This document shows positions 8,303 to 15,464 of a DNA stretch of 26,808 nucleotides, piece after piece (within the stretch, counting starts at the first letter, position 1; the number at the start of each line of letters is the position of its first letter). The notes below the pieces were generated by a model. It was given only the letters and a program-made list of their open reading frames with translations. It was not told where the DNA came from and made no database searches. The stretch is from an uncultured Collinsella sp. (lineage in GTDB: Bacteria > Actinomycetota > Coriobacteriia > Coriobacteriales > Coriobacteriaceae): contig UQKW01000029.1 of the NCBI GenBank assembly GCA_900541885.1, forward strand, positions 1 to 26,808. The letters are read 5' to 3'. Position numbers and translations under genes: made by a program.

Positions 8303-8366
8303 ATGATTCCCTTAGGGAAAACACGCTTAGAGGCGTGCAACCGTGATTTCCCTAGGGAAATCACGG
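8303..8366. terminator. Palindromes and terminator downstream of the Nudix-Vsr gene
   Basis: Reading leftward after the Nudix-Vsr stop, there is first a 26-bp perfect palindrome at 8341-8366 centred on CCCTAGGG. Next is a small hairpin, CACGC-N6-GCGTG, at 8322-8337, followed on the minus strand by TTTT, a plausible intrinsic terminator. A second near-copy of the palindrome core (TTCCCTTAGGGAA) lies at 8307-8319, about 40 bp from the first, so a duplication is likely. Confidence 0.5.
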
Positions 8367-8380
8367 CGAGAGCGGGCGGA

Positions 8381-9367
8381 TTAGCGCTGCGGTGCGGCGG
8401 CGCGCACTTGCTCGATGACCTTTTCCATCGTGGCGTCGATGCAGTCTTTTTTGAGCTCGCATTCCCAGATGGTTATGGGCGTCCAGCCCATTTCGGTAAG
8501 CGCTGCCACGGCGGCGCGGTCGCGCTCGACGTTGCGGCGGAACTTTGCCTCCCAAAACTCAACGTTGCGCTTGGGCTGGCTGGGCTTGCATTTGGGGCAA
8601 CGGTGCCAAAAGCAGCCGTTGACGAAGATGGCGATCTTGCGGCCGGGGAAGGCGATGTCGGGCTTGCCGGGGACTTTCCATTCCAGGCGATAACCCGTGA
8701 GTCCCGCGGCGCGCAGGCGCTGGCGAACGAGCAGCTCGGGCTTGGTGTTGGCACGCTTGTTGCCCTTCATGGACTTTTTGATGGCGGCACGACGGCGCAC
8801 TAGCTCGCGCTCGTCAGCGGAGAGGTCCGAGGTGTCGATGCCGTCGAGCAGGCCGGGCTTGGGGCGCTTTCTGCTGCGGCGCTTAGGTGCGCGCTTGGGT
8901 TTTGCGGCGGGTTCGTCGGCTATGTTGGGCGCGGCGTCATCGGCGGCGCTTGCCTCAAGCCGGTCTTCCTTTAGCTCAATCAGCGCATCGATTAGCCCCT
9001 TGTCGGCGGGCATCCACTCAACGGTGGCGAGAGACGTGCGTGGAATCCAGCGGATATCAAGCTGGCGGTCGTGCTTCTGGGGCTCATCGGATTCATCGGC
9101 GAGCGAGCAGTAGTAGCACTCCATGGAGAGATGAAAATCGGGGTAGTCATACTCAACGGTATAGAAATCGCGCAGGTTGGTGACCTTCACCTGCAGCTCT
9201 TCCATAAGCTCGCGGCGCACAGCGTCCTCGGGCGTCTCGCCGCGCATGAGCTTGCCGCCGGGGAACTCCCAAAGTCCCTGCATGTCGCCATAGCCGCGCT
9301 GCACGGCCAGTAGCTCGTCAGATCCTTCCTTGCGAATGATCCCAGCGGCAACATGAACAGTCTTCAA
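8381..9367 (-). CDS. Nudix hydrolase - Vsr-type endonuclease fusion
   Basis: A 328-residue fusion. Residues 1-135 are a MutT/NudG-like Nudix domain with the box G38-x5-E44-x7-RELxEEL (about 38-58), which removes damaged or modified nucleoside triphosphates. Residues about 135-190 are an Ala/Lys/Arg-rich linker (KPKRAPKRRSRKRPK). Residues about 192-325 are a Vsr-like very-short-patch endonuclease with NTKPELLVRQRLRAAG, the catalytic Asp in PGKPDIAF (D237), FVNGCFWHRCPKC (251-260), NVERD and ITIWECEL. Vsr nicks beside T:G mismatches left by deamination of 5-methylcytosine. The start is TTG at 9367 with AGAGGA about 7 nt upstream; there is no nearby ATG. No cytosine methyltransferase lies in the window. 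The domain calls are firm; joint action on modified cytosine is inferred. Confidence 0.9.
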   Translation of the reverse strand: MKTVHVAAGIIRKEGSDELLAVQRGYGDMQGLWEFPGGKLMRGETPEDAVRRELMEELQVKVTNLRDFYTVEYDYPDFHLSMECYYCSLADESDEPQKHDRQLDIRWIPRTSLATVEWMPADKGLIDALIELKEDRLEASAADDAAPNIADEPAAKPKRAPKRRSRKRPKPGLLDGIDTSDLSADERELVRRRAAIKKSMKGNKRANTKPELLVRQRLRAAGLTGYRLEWKVPGKPDIAFPGRKIAIFVNGCFWHRCPKCKPSQPKRNVEFWEAKFRRNVERDRAAVAALTEMGWTPITIWECELKKDCIDATMEKVIEQVRAAAPQR

Positions 9368-9397
9368 CAGGAGTCCTCTCTCAACATCAACACGTGA

Positions 9398-9528
9398 CAG
9401 GGTAGCTAATTTGGGACGGGGCTATTTTGACTACCCCCATACGGCAGCTGATATTTGTCCCAACCCCAAATTAGTCGCTGGCAGTCAAAGGGTAGTCAAA
9501 ATAGCCCCGTCCCAAATTAGCTACCCTG
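9398..9528. repeat. 131-bp element with 39-bp perfect inverted arms
   Basis: Arms at 9398-9436 and 9490-9528 are exact reverse complements over 39 bases, with a 53-bp centre. Pairing extends outward through GTGA (9394-9397) and TCAC (9531-9534) past a 2-nt bulge. The arms contain GGGACGGGG and the centre contains a further TTTGTCCCAACCCC. It lies between the divergent Nudix-Vsr and ABC ATPase genes, so it could affect both promoters or be a palindromic mobile repeat. No target duplication is visible. Confidence 0.85.
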
Positions 9529-9586
9529 CGTCACCTTACACAACGGTAAGGCAAGCGTAAGCCATATCGATGGTAGCCGACTCGTC

Positions 9587-9624
9587 TTCTTGCGACTATA
9601 GATGCCGTAGACTAATCGCAAGAA
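9587..9624. promoter_or_regulatory. Dyad just before the ABC ATPase start
   Basis: TTCTTGCGA (9587-9595) and TCGCAAGAA (9616-9624) form a 9-bp perfect inverted repeat with a 20-bp centre that contains TATAGA and TAGACT, possible -10 elements. It ends 10 bp before the ATG and merges into the AAAGGA ribosome binding site. It could be an operator or a translation-blocking hairpin. Confidence 0.45.
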
Positions 9625-9634
9625 AGGACTCGGT

Positions 9635-10420
9635 ATGCAAACCACGCACATGGCGACCCCGGTACTGGAGGTCGCGCATCTCGAAAAGGTATATGGAGCG
9701 CTGGGCAACGTGACCCGCGCGCTCAACGACGTCAGCTTTACCGTTAACCGCGGCGAATTTGTTGGCATCATGGGCGCTTCGGGCTCGGGCAAGTCGACGT
9801 TGCTCAACTGCGTGTCGACCATCGATAGCGCCACAAGCGGCACGATCCGCATCAACGGGCAGGATGTAACACGCATGAAGCAGGCTAAGCTTTCGCAGTT
9901 CCGCCGCGAGGAGCTGGGCTTTATCTTCCAGGACTCCAACCTGCTCGATACGCTCACGGCACGCGAGAACATCGCCCTGCCGCTCACCATCGCCCGCACA
10001 AATTCGGCAGAGATCTCGACCCGCGTGCAGGATGTGGCCGCGCGCCTGTCCATCAGCCAGGTGCTCGACAAGTATCCCTACCAGATGTCCGGCGGTCAGC
10101 AGCAGCGCGTTGCCGCGGCTCGCGCGCTCGTCACCGACCCCACCATGATCATGGCCGACGAGCCCACCGGCGCCCTCGATTCCAAGAGCGCTCGCCTGCT
10201 GCTCGAGAGCCTGGAGGCCCTTAACCGCCGCCTGCGCGCCACAGTGCTCATGGTCACGCACGACAGCTTTGCCGCCAGCTACACGAGCCGTGTGCTGTTC
10301 ATTCGCGACGGCAAGATCTTCACCGAGCTGCGCCGCGGCGACACCGACCGCCGAGAGTTCTTCGACCGCATTATGGAGGTCGTTGCCATGATGGGCGGTG
10401 AGGGCTCCGATGATCTGTAA
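9635..10420 (+). CDS. ABC transporter ATP-binding protein (BceA/MacB-like)
   Basis: A 261-residue ATPase that powers the adjacent FtsX-type permease at the inner face of the membrane. Walker A is GASGSGKST (47-55), the Q-loop FQD ends at 100, the signature is MSGGQQQRV (151-159), Walker B is MIMADEPTG (171-179) and the switch histidine is H209 in VTHD. The ALNDVSFTVNRGEFVGIMG and QDSNLLDTLTARENI segments are typical of the MacB/BceA/LolD group. The ATG at 9635 has AAAGGA about 7 nt before it. The gene overlaps the permease gene by 11 bp, so they form one unit. Paired with a large BceB-like permease it most likely acts in defence against, or sensing of, peptide antibiotics. This is inferred because no histidine kinase or regulator lies nearby. 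Confidence 0.93.
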   Translation: MQTTHMATPVLEVAHLEKVYGALGNVTRALNDVSFTVNRGEFVGIMGASGSGKSTLLNCVSTIDSATSGTIRINGQDVTRMKQAKLSQFRREELGFIFQDSNLLDTLTARENIALPLTIARTNSAEISTRVQDVAARLSISQVLDKYPYQMSGGQQQRVAAARALVTDPTMIMADEPTGALDSKSARLLLESLEALNRRLRATVLMVTHDSFAASYTSRVLFIRDGKIFTELRRGDTDRREFFDRIMEVVAMMGGEGSDDL

Positions 10421-12632
10421 ACTCGCTTGGGGCAACGTCCGCCGCGCCGGCCGCGACTACCTCGTCTACCTTTTGACGCTCACCCTGGGCGTCACGGTCT
10501 TCTATGCCTTTAACACCATCTCGATGCAGGTCGACATCGCCGGCATCGATGAAAAGGGCTTGGCACAGGTTATGGGCAGCATGCTCGGCGACCTGACGTA
10601 CTTTTTGGCCGGTGTCATGGCCTTTTTGATGGTGTATGCCAATAACTTCATCATGAAACGCCGCAAGAAGGAGTTTGGCCTGTACCAGGTGCTCGGCATG
10701 GGGCGCGGGCGCGTCGCCACGATTATGGCGCTCGAGACGGTGATCGTTTCGGTCGTGGCCTTTGTCGCCGGCATTGTGCTGGGTGTGGGACTCTCCCAGC
10801 TCATGACGTTCTTTACGGCCTCGCTCTTTAAGACGCAGATTGCCAATTTCCACTTCTTTTTCTCGGTGCATGCGTTCAATCTGACCCTTGCCTGCATGCT
10901 CGTAATGTTTGTGCTCACGCTACTGCTGAACCTTCGCGCCGTGCGTCGTACCAAACTCATCGAGCTTATGGGTGCCGAGCGTCGCAACGAGAGCATCAAG
11001 ACACGCAACCCCTGGATTGCGATTGCCATCTTTGCCGTGGGCGTGGTGCTTGTGGGCGTGGCCTATTACCGTCTGCTACGTGATGGGTTCCCGCTAACCG
11101 CGACGGACAGCAAGCTGCAAGAGGCCATGAACCAGTTTGGTATTACGACCGCTATGGTTACCGTGGGCACCTTTGCCCTGTTCTGGGGACTCTCGGGCAT
11201 GCTCATCAAGCTGCTGCAGAGCCTGCGCGGCGTGTATTGGCGCGGCCTCAACATGTTTACCGTGCGCCAGCTTGCGGCGAAGGTTAATACGGTGTGCTTT
11301 TCGATGGGCGTCATCGCGATGCTCCTGTTTTTGGCCATCACCTCGGTGACGTGCGGTATGTCAATTGCCAACGTGATGAATGAAAACCTGGAGCGCTATA
11401 ACCCTGTTGACGTGTCTCAGACGTATGTCTATTACACGCCCGATACGCTCGACTACTACAAAGGGTACATCAATCCGTCTGAAGCCGATCGCATGGTGCT
11501 GGCCGATAGTACGGTCGATTTGTACTCCGCATGGCACGGCGATCCATGGCACGGCGATCGTAAGGGCAAGTCGGCGGACAACAACGACGAGACCGGCAAG
11601 AAGGTCAATATTGCCGATGTTGCCGGTGAGCATGTGCAGATCGATTCGTATCTGAGTTACCCGCTTGGCGGTTCGGATCCTTCGGTGACTCCAAGTGAAA
11701 TGTGCAAGGCCATGGGCGAAAAGCTTCCCAAGGCGTTCGGGGGTAGCAATGCCGATACGATGGGTCTGTTTGTGACGCCGGCGAGCCAGTACAACAAACT
11801 GCGTCAGATGATGGGCGAGGAGCCGGTGCACATCGGTCACGACCAGTATCTGCTCACGTGTGATATGGGCGGCGAGCTGGTCGACCTGTACACCAAGTAT
11901 ATGGCTGGCGGCCATGCCCTTACCTTGGGCGGGCATACGCTCAAGCCCGCAACCGATAAGTCGGACGAAGATGCGGCGGCCATCGCCAACTCGGCGATGG
12001 GCAGTAATCCGGGTACCGTCGTCGTTGCCGACGAGCTGTTGTCCCAACTTAATCTGCAGCCGTATTCCAGTAGCCTGCTCGTTAACTACAAACAGGGGAT
12101 GGATACGACTGAGGCAGACGAGAGCATTAAAAACACTGTGCTCGACAATCTGCTCGTTGACGGCAAGGAGCCGGGGTCGTGGGGAATCTTCATCACACGC
12201 TCCGAGATGTACACGCAAGCAGCGCAAATGAACGGTCTTATTAGCTACCTAGCCATCTACATCGGCTTTGTATTGGTCGTTGCATGCGCGGCGATTCTGT
12301 CGATCCAGCAATTCTCCAACGTGGCCGACGGCAGCCGCAGCTATCGTGTGCTGGCACAGATCGGCTGCGACGACCGCCAGATCCGCCATTCGGTGATGGC
12401 GCAGCAAGCGGTATTCTTCCTGTTCCCGCTGTCAGTGGGCCTGGCGCACTCCTTTGTGGCACTTAAGGTGACCATCGAGATGGTGAGCATATTCGGAAAT
12501 ATGAGCATCGGCGGCACCGTGGGCCTCACCTGTGCAATCTTCCTGGCAGCCTACGGCGGCTACTTCCTGGTGACCTACCTCATGAGCACCGGCATGGTAC
12601 AAGCCGCCATAGCCACCCGCTACAGCGAGTAA
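10410..12632 (+). CDS. ABC transporter permease, FtsX/BceB-like
   Basis: A 740-residue membrane protein. It begins with a short cytoplasmic segment (MICKLAWGNVRRAGRDY) and a first membrane helix (about 17-37), followed by an FtsX-type helix group to about residue 330. A large, mostly hydrophilic extracellular region follows at about 330-600 (it includes SLYSAWHGDPWHGD-like and GGSDPSVTPSE-like stretches). A final helix group runs through about 605-735. This ten-helix layout with a big sensor domain late in the chain matches BceB/VraG permeases, though 740 residues is longer than the usual ~650. The ATG at 10410 has GAGGG about 6 nt upstream and sits inside the end of the ATPase gene. It probably exports or frees a cell-wall-active peptide. 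The substrate is unknown. Confidence 0.88.
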   Translation: MICKLAWGNVRRAGRDYLVYLLTLTLGVTVFYAFNTISMQVDIAGIDEKGLAQVMGSMLGDLTYFLAGVMAFLMVYANNFIMKRRKKEFGLYQVLGMGRGRVATIMALETVIVSVVAFVAGIVLGVGLSQLMTFFTASLFKTQIANFHFFFSVHAFNLTLACMLVMFVLTLLLNLRAVRRTKLIELMGAERRNESIKTRNPWIAIAIFAVGVVLVGVAYYRLLRDGFPLTATDSKLQEAMNQFGITTAMVTVGTFALFWGLSGMLIKLLQSLRGVYWRGLNMFTVRQLAAKVNTVCFSMGVIAMLLFLAITSVTCGMSIANVMNENLERYNPVDVSQTYVYYTPDTLDYYKGYINPSEADRMVLADSTVDLYSAWHGDPWHGDRKGKSADNNDETGKKVNIADVAGEHVQIDSYLSYPLGGSDPSVTPSEMCKAMGEKLPKAFGGSNADTMGLFVTPASQYNKLRQMMGEEPVHIGHDQYLLTCDMGGELVDLYTKYMAGGHALTLGGHTLKPATDKSDEDAAAIANSAMGSNPGTVVVADELLSQLNLQPYSSSLLVNYKQGMDTTEADESIKNTVLDNLLVDGKEPGSWGIFITRSEMYTQAAQMNGLISYLAIYIGFVLVVACAAILSIQQFSNVADGSRSYRVLAQIGCDDRQIRHSVMAQQAVFFLFPLSVGLAHSFVALKVTIEMVSIFGNMSIGGTVGLTCAIFLAAYGGYFLVTYLMSTGMVQAAIATRYSE

Positions 12633-12669
12633 CAAGCGGGCAAAACCGTCGCAAAATCAGAGGCGTATG

Positions 12670-12710
12670 ACCGCCGCGAAGGGACCAGGGGCCCTTTCGC
12701 GGCGGTTTTT
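12670..12710 (+). terminator. Intrinsic terminator of the ABC operon
   Basis: A stem of ACCGCCGCGAAGGG (12670-12683) with CCCTTTCGCGGCGGT (12692-12706), with one bulged base, is followed by TTTT. It lies 38 bp after the permease stop. Similar CCGCCGC-type hairpins occur at 12868-12908 and 26610-26650. Confidence 0.8.
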
Positions 12711-12854
12711 GCCAATCTGGTGCGTCTCAGATACAAGTGAGTAGACTTTTTTGAACCTGCCGAGCACATCGCGGCAAGTGCTCAATAAAATCGCAGGTCA
12801 GGGCTGTGGCGTTTTGAGGTGTGCTCGGCATCCCGCCAAAAGCCTACTCACTTG
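12701..12854. repeat. Dispersed repeat copy 1 with long imperfect hairpin
   Basis: Bases 12701-12793 align without gaps to 26640-26732 with about 12 mismatches in 93. In this copy CAAGTGAGTAG (12734-12744) pairs with 12844-12854, and TGCCGAGCACA (12758-12768) pairs with TGTGCTCGGCA (12820-12830), giving a two-stem hairpin of about 121 nt. It starts within the tail of the preceding terminator, just as copy 2 does. It encodes no protein that I can see and its function is unknown. Confidence 0.75.
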
Positions 12855-12867
12855 GTTTTACTGCTAG

Positions 12868-12908
12868 AAAACCGCCGCGAGGGAAAGTAGCTCCCTCGCG
12901 GCGGTTTT
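12868..12908. terminator. Bidirectional terminator hairpin
   Basis: A 17-bp perfect stem (12868-12884 with 12892-12908) with an A run on one side and a T run on the other lies between the convergent ABC permease and LuxR genes. Confidence 0.8.
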
Positions 12909-12926
12909 TGGCGTTTGCCCAGATAA

Positions 12927-12963
12927 AACCTGCCAAAATAAACCTGTCCCTTTTTGGCAGGTT
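12927..12963 (-). terminator. Hairpin overlapping the LuxR stop codon, GGGACAG loop
   Basis: AACCTGCCAAAA (12927-12938) pairs perfectly with 12952-12963. On the minus strand the loop reads AGGGACAG and the stem is followed by TTTTATC. It includes the last bases of the LuxR gene. It may be a weak terminator and belongs to the GGGACAG hairpin group. Confidence 0.55.
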
Positions 12964-13927
12964 ATCGCTTCCAAAAGTGGAGGATGAGCGTCGTGCGGTT
13001 TTGCTGTTCGGTTTTGACCAGGATGTTGTGGATGTGGGTCTTGACGGTGCCCACGGCAAGGAATAGCTCGTCAGCGATCTCTTGGTTCGATTTGCCCAGT
13101 ACGACCAGACGCATAACTTCGGTCTCACGGTTGGAGAGCTTGTAGGCGTTGCGATAGAAGGGCATCTGCTCTTCGATGTGTCGATCAAGATCGCTGACGT
13201 TCTTTTCCTCGGGCGCCTCCTGCATGCGGATTGAAAGCACGTGGTAGGAGTAGATGATCAGCAGAATCGCAAAGTAGCAGGCAAAGACGTTTTCGCTAAA
13301 GTTGCGCTCGGACAGATATAGTTGCAGCCAAGAGGGCGCCAGACTCATGGGGACAATCAGAATGTTGTAGAAATCCTCGGCAACGATGCAACCGACCAGA
13401 ATAGCGCCGATAATCAGGTGCTTTCGTTGGTTGTTAACGCGTGCCTTCAGCTCGACTTGCGTGCTCTTGCGTGCCGTCCAAAAGATATATAGCCCCACGA
13501 AAACAAGGAATACCTGACGCATCGTGTAGTAGAGCCATTGATGAATGGGGCCGTAGGGGACAGCGACGATAATCAGCAGCTCGCTCAGCAAGAACGTTGC
13601 GACGGGAATGACAAACTGCTTTTTTGAATGCTTGTCGAGCAAATCCATGGCAATGAGCCAAATAAAAGCCTGCGAAGCGGTCGCCACAAAGGTCCGCAAC
13701 ACAGGCATGGTAATTGAGTAATAGTCGCTGGCTGGAAAACTCTGGTTTTGCAGCGTGTATTCAAAAAAGAAAATCTCGGTCATCTCGATGGCATAGCAGA
13801 TAAATACGCCGCTGCCATAGATAAAGAAGCGTCGACGAGACGAGGCATAGGCGGCAAGCGAGAGCACCGCCGTCACAATACAGATCACGAGTATCGCTAG
13901 GGTATAGAAGAACATCAGGGTGTTCAT
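12962..13927 (-). CDS. Membrane-spanning LuxR-type transcriptional regulator 1
   Basis: A 321-residue protein with about seven hydrophobic helices in residues 1-235 and a C-terminal LuxR/GerE helix-turn-helix (about 263-321: KLSNRETEVMRLVVLGKSNQ, then EIADELFLAVGTVKTHIHNI). No receiver or kinase domain is present, so it looks like a one-component sensor held in the membrane, a layout expanded in Coriobacteriia. It shares distinctive segments with the regulator at 20790-21782, including IVAEDFYNIL and LYLSERNFSENV. The ATG at 13927 has only a weak GGTGA upstream. It is divergent from the agmatine-pathway genes with a dyad-rich gap between, so it likely controls them. The signal is unknown; agmatine or putrescine would be a reasonable guess. 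Confidence 0.9.
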   Translation of the reverse strand: MNTLMFFYTLAILVICIVTAVLSLAAYASSRRRFFIYGSGVFICYAIEMTEIFFFEYTLQNQSFPASDYYSITMPVLRTFVATASQAFIWLIAMDLLDKHSKKQFVIPVATFLLSELLIIVAVPYGPIHQWLYYTMRQVFLVFVGLYIFWTARKSTQVELKARVNNQRKHLIIGAILVGCIVAEDFYNILIVPMSLAPSWLQLYLSERNFSENVFACYFAILLIIYSYHVLSIRMQEAPEEKNVSDLDRHIEEQMPFYRNAYKLSNRETEVMRLVVLGKSNQEIADELFLAVGTVKTHIHNILVKTEQQNRTTLILHFWKR

Positions 13928-14064
13928 CTGTCACCGTCCCATCTCATTTATTCTATGGCCGAGCTCTGTATACCTTGTGGGATATAGACGTCTCAACCCT
14001 TCGTTTCATTGCGGATTAGGCGCCGAGATACAGCATAGCCGTATACCGTTCGCGGTTCTAGATG

Positions 14065-14120
14065 GTAAACCCCCTGTAAACTCTTGACCTGCGGGTTTAT
14101 ATTGGTTTAGAGGGGGTGTA
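14065..14120. promoter_or_regulatory. Nested dyad control region upstream of putrescine carbamoyltransferase
   Basis: TAAACCCCCTGTAAAC (14066-14081) and GTTTAGAGGGGGTGTA (14105-14120) are inverted repeats with 14 of 16 pairs matching. At the centre is ACCTGCGGGT (14087-14096), itself a dyad, which overlaps a TTGACC (14084-14089) that could be a -35. Similar TAAACCTGC elements occur at 21865-21900. It is a candidate site for the LuxR-type regulator encoded to the left. Confidence 0.55.
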
Positions 14121-14257
14121 ACTCCATGAACGGTCTTTAATCCCGAATAAACTAGGTAAAAATTGCATACGGGTGAATGATGGTCTTGTCAACACGAGGC
14201 GTGATGTTCGAGCGCCTCATAGTAATAGTCGGCAAGACCGGCGGAAAGGAAATCGAC

Positions 14258-15331
14258 ATGGCACTGCCTAAGGATTTCATCGACACCAACGACTTCACCA
14301 AAGAGCAGATCCTGGCTATCGAGGATCTTGGTCTGGCAATGAAGAAGGCCATCAAGGTTGACGGTTATTATCCGCACCTGCTCCGCAACAAGAGCCTTGG
14401 CATGATCTTCCAGCAGGTCTCCACCCGCACTCGTCTTTCCTTCGAGACCGCTATGACCGACCTCGGCGGCCATGCTCAGTTCTATGGCCCTGGCACCATC
14501 CAGCTCGGCGGTCACGAGTCCCTGGGCGACACCGCTCGCGTTATGGGCTCGCTGCTCGACATCATGATGGCTCGCGTTGACCGTCACAAGGACGTCGTCG
14601 GCCTCGCCGAGGGCTCCGCTGTGCCCGTCATCAACGGCATGTCCGAGTTCAACCATCCCACGCAGGAGATGGGCGACCTCATGACCATGCTCGAGAACCT
14701 CCCCGAGGGCAAGAAGATCGAGGACTGCACCCTGGCCTTCATCGGCGACGCCACCCAGGTCTGCGTCTCCCTCATGTTCATCGCCTCCAAGGTCGGCATG
14801 AAGTTTGTCCAGTTTGGACCTAAGGGCCACCAGATCCCCGACGGCGGCCTGCACGTTGGCACCGTCGAGGAGCGCGCCGAGTTCGGCAAGCAGATGATGG
14901 CCATCGCCGAGGAGAACTGCAAGGTCTCCGGCGGCTCTGTCGTCATCTCCGACGACATCGAGTGCATCAAGGGCGCCGACTTCATCTACACCGACGTGTG
15001 GTATGGCCTGTACGACGAGGAGGTCTCGGGCGAGAACTACATGGACGTGTTCTATCCCAAGTATCAGGTCACCATGGACATGATGAACTTTGCCGGCCCC
15101 AACTCCAAGTTCATGCACTGCCTGCCGGCCACCCGCAACGAGGAGGTCGTCGACGAAGTCATGGACGATCCCGAGCGCTCCCTGTGCTGGGTCGAGGCCG
15201 AGAACCGCAAGCACTCCATCCGTGCTCTCCTTGCCGCCCTGGGCAAGCGCACCCCGCTCAACGACGAGGGTGTCGAGTACTCCGCCAAGGCTGAGCTCCA
15301 CGCCGCTCTCGAGGCTCTCGAGCAGCTCTAA
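14258..15331 (+). CDS. aguB: Putrescine carbamoyltransferase
   Basis: The enzyme converts N-carbamoylputrescine and phosphate to putrescine and carbamoyl phosphate in the cytoplasm, the energy-conserving step of the agmatine deiminase pathway. The 357-residue protein has the carbamoyl-phosphate motif STRTR (55-59), NHPTQE (132-137) and HCLPATR (287-293). At 246-252 it reads DVWYGLY, where ornithine carbamoyltransferases have an SMG loop. The YGLY and HCLPATRNEEV pattern is that of putrescine carbamoyltransferases such as the enterococcal one. The ATG at 14258 has GGAAAGGA ahead of it; an upstream in-frame ATG at 14177 has no such site. It is the first gene of a cluster with a matching permease and agmatine deiminase. 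Codon bias suggests high expression. Confidence 0.92.
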   Translation: MALPKDFIDTNDFTKEQILAIEDLGLAMKKAIKVDGYYPHLLRNKSLGMIFQQVSTRTRLSFETAMTDLGGHAQFYGPGTIQLGGHESLGDTARVMGSLLDIMMARVDRHKDVVGLAEGSAVPVINGMSEFNHPTQEMGDLMTMLENLPEGKKIEDCTLAFIGDATQVCVSLMFIASKVGMKFVQFGPKGHQIPDGGLHVGTVEERAEFGKQMMAIAEENCKVSGGSVVISDDIECIKGADFIYTDVWYGLYDEEVSGENYMDVFYPKYQVTMDMMNFAGPNSKFMHCLPATRNEEVVDEVMDDPERSLCWVEAENRKHSIRALLAALGKRTPLNDEGVEYSAKAELHAALEALEQL

Positions 15332-15357
15332 GCCTCAAGGCTTCTAAAAGCACGTTT

Positions 15358-15433
15358 GCGGGCGGCGGATGCTCGTCTCCTGTCGCCCGCTCACCGAGGC
15401 CCAAGCAATTGCCTTAATACCTTAGGGCCTCGG
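15358..15433 (+). other. Two stem-loops in the carbamoyltransferase-permease spacer
   Basis: GCGGGCG (15358-15364) pairs with 15384-15390, and CCGAGGCCC (15394-15402) pairs with GGGCCTCGG (15425-15433). There is no T run after either, so they are more likely mRNA processing or stability elements than terminators. Confidence 0.45.
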
Positions 15434-15464
15434 ATCTGTCCAAGACTGAGCGAAGGAGCTCATC

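Noticed and set aside
14177..14257. Longer putrescine carbamoyltransferase start
   Set aside because: The ATG at 14258 has GGAAAGGA just upstream and gives the usual family N-terminus.
14258..15331. Ornithine carbamoyltransferase of an arginine deiminase pathway
   Set aside because: DVWYGLY replaces the SMG loop and the neighbour is agmatine deiminase, not arginine deiminase.
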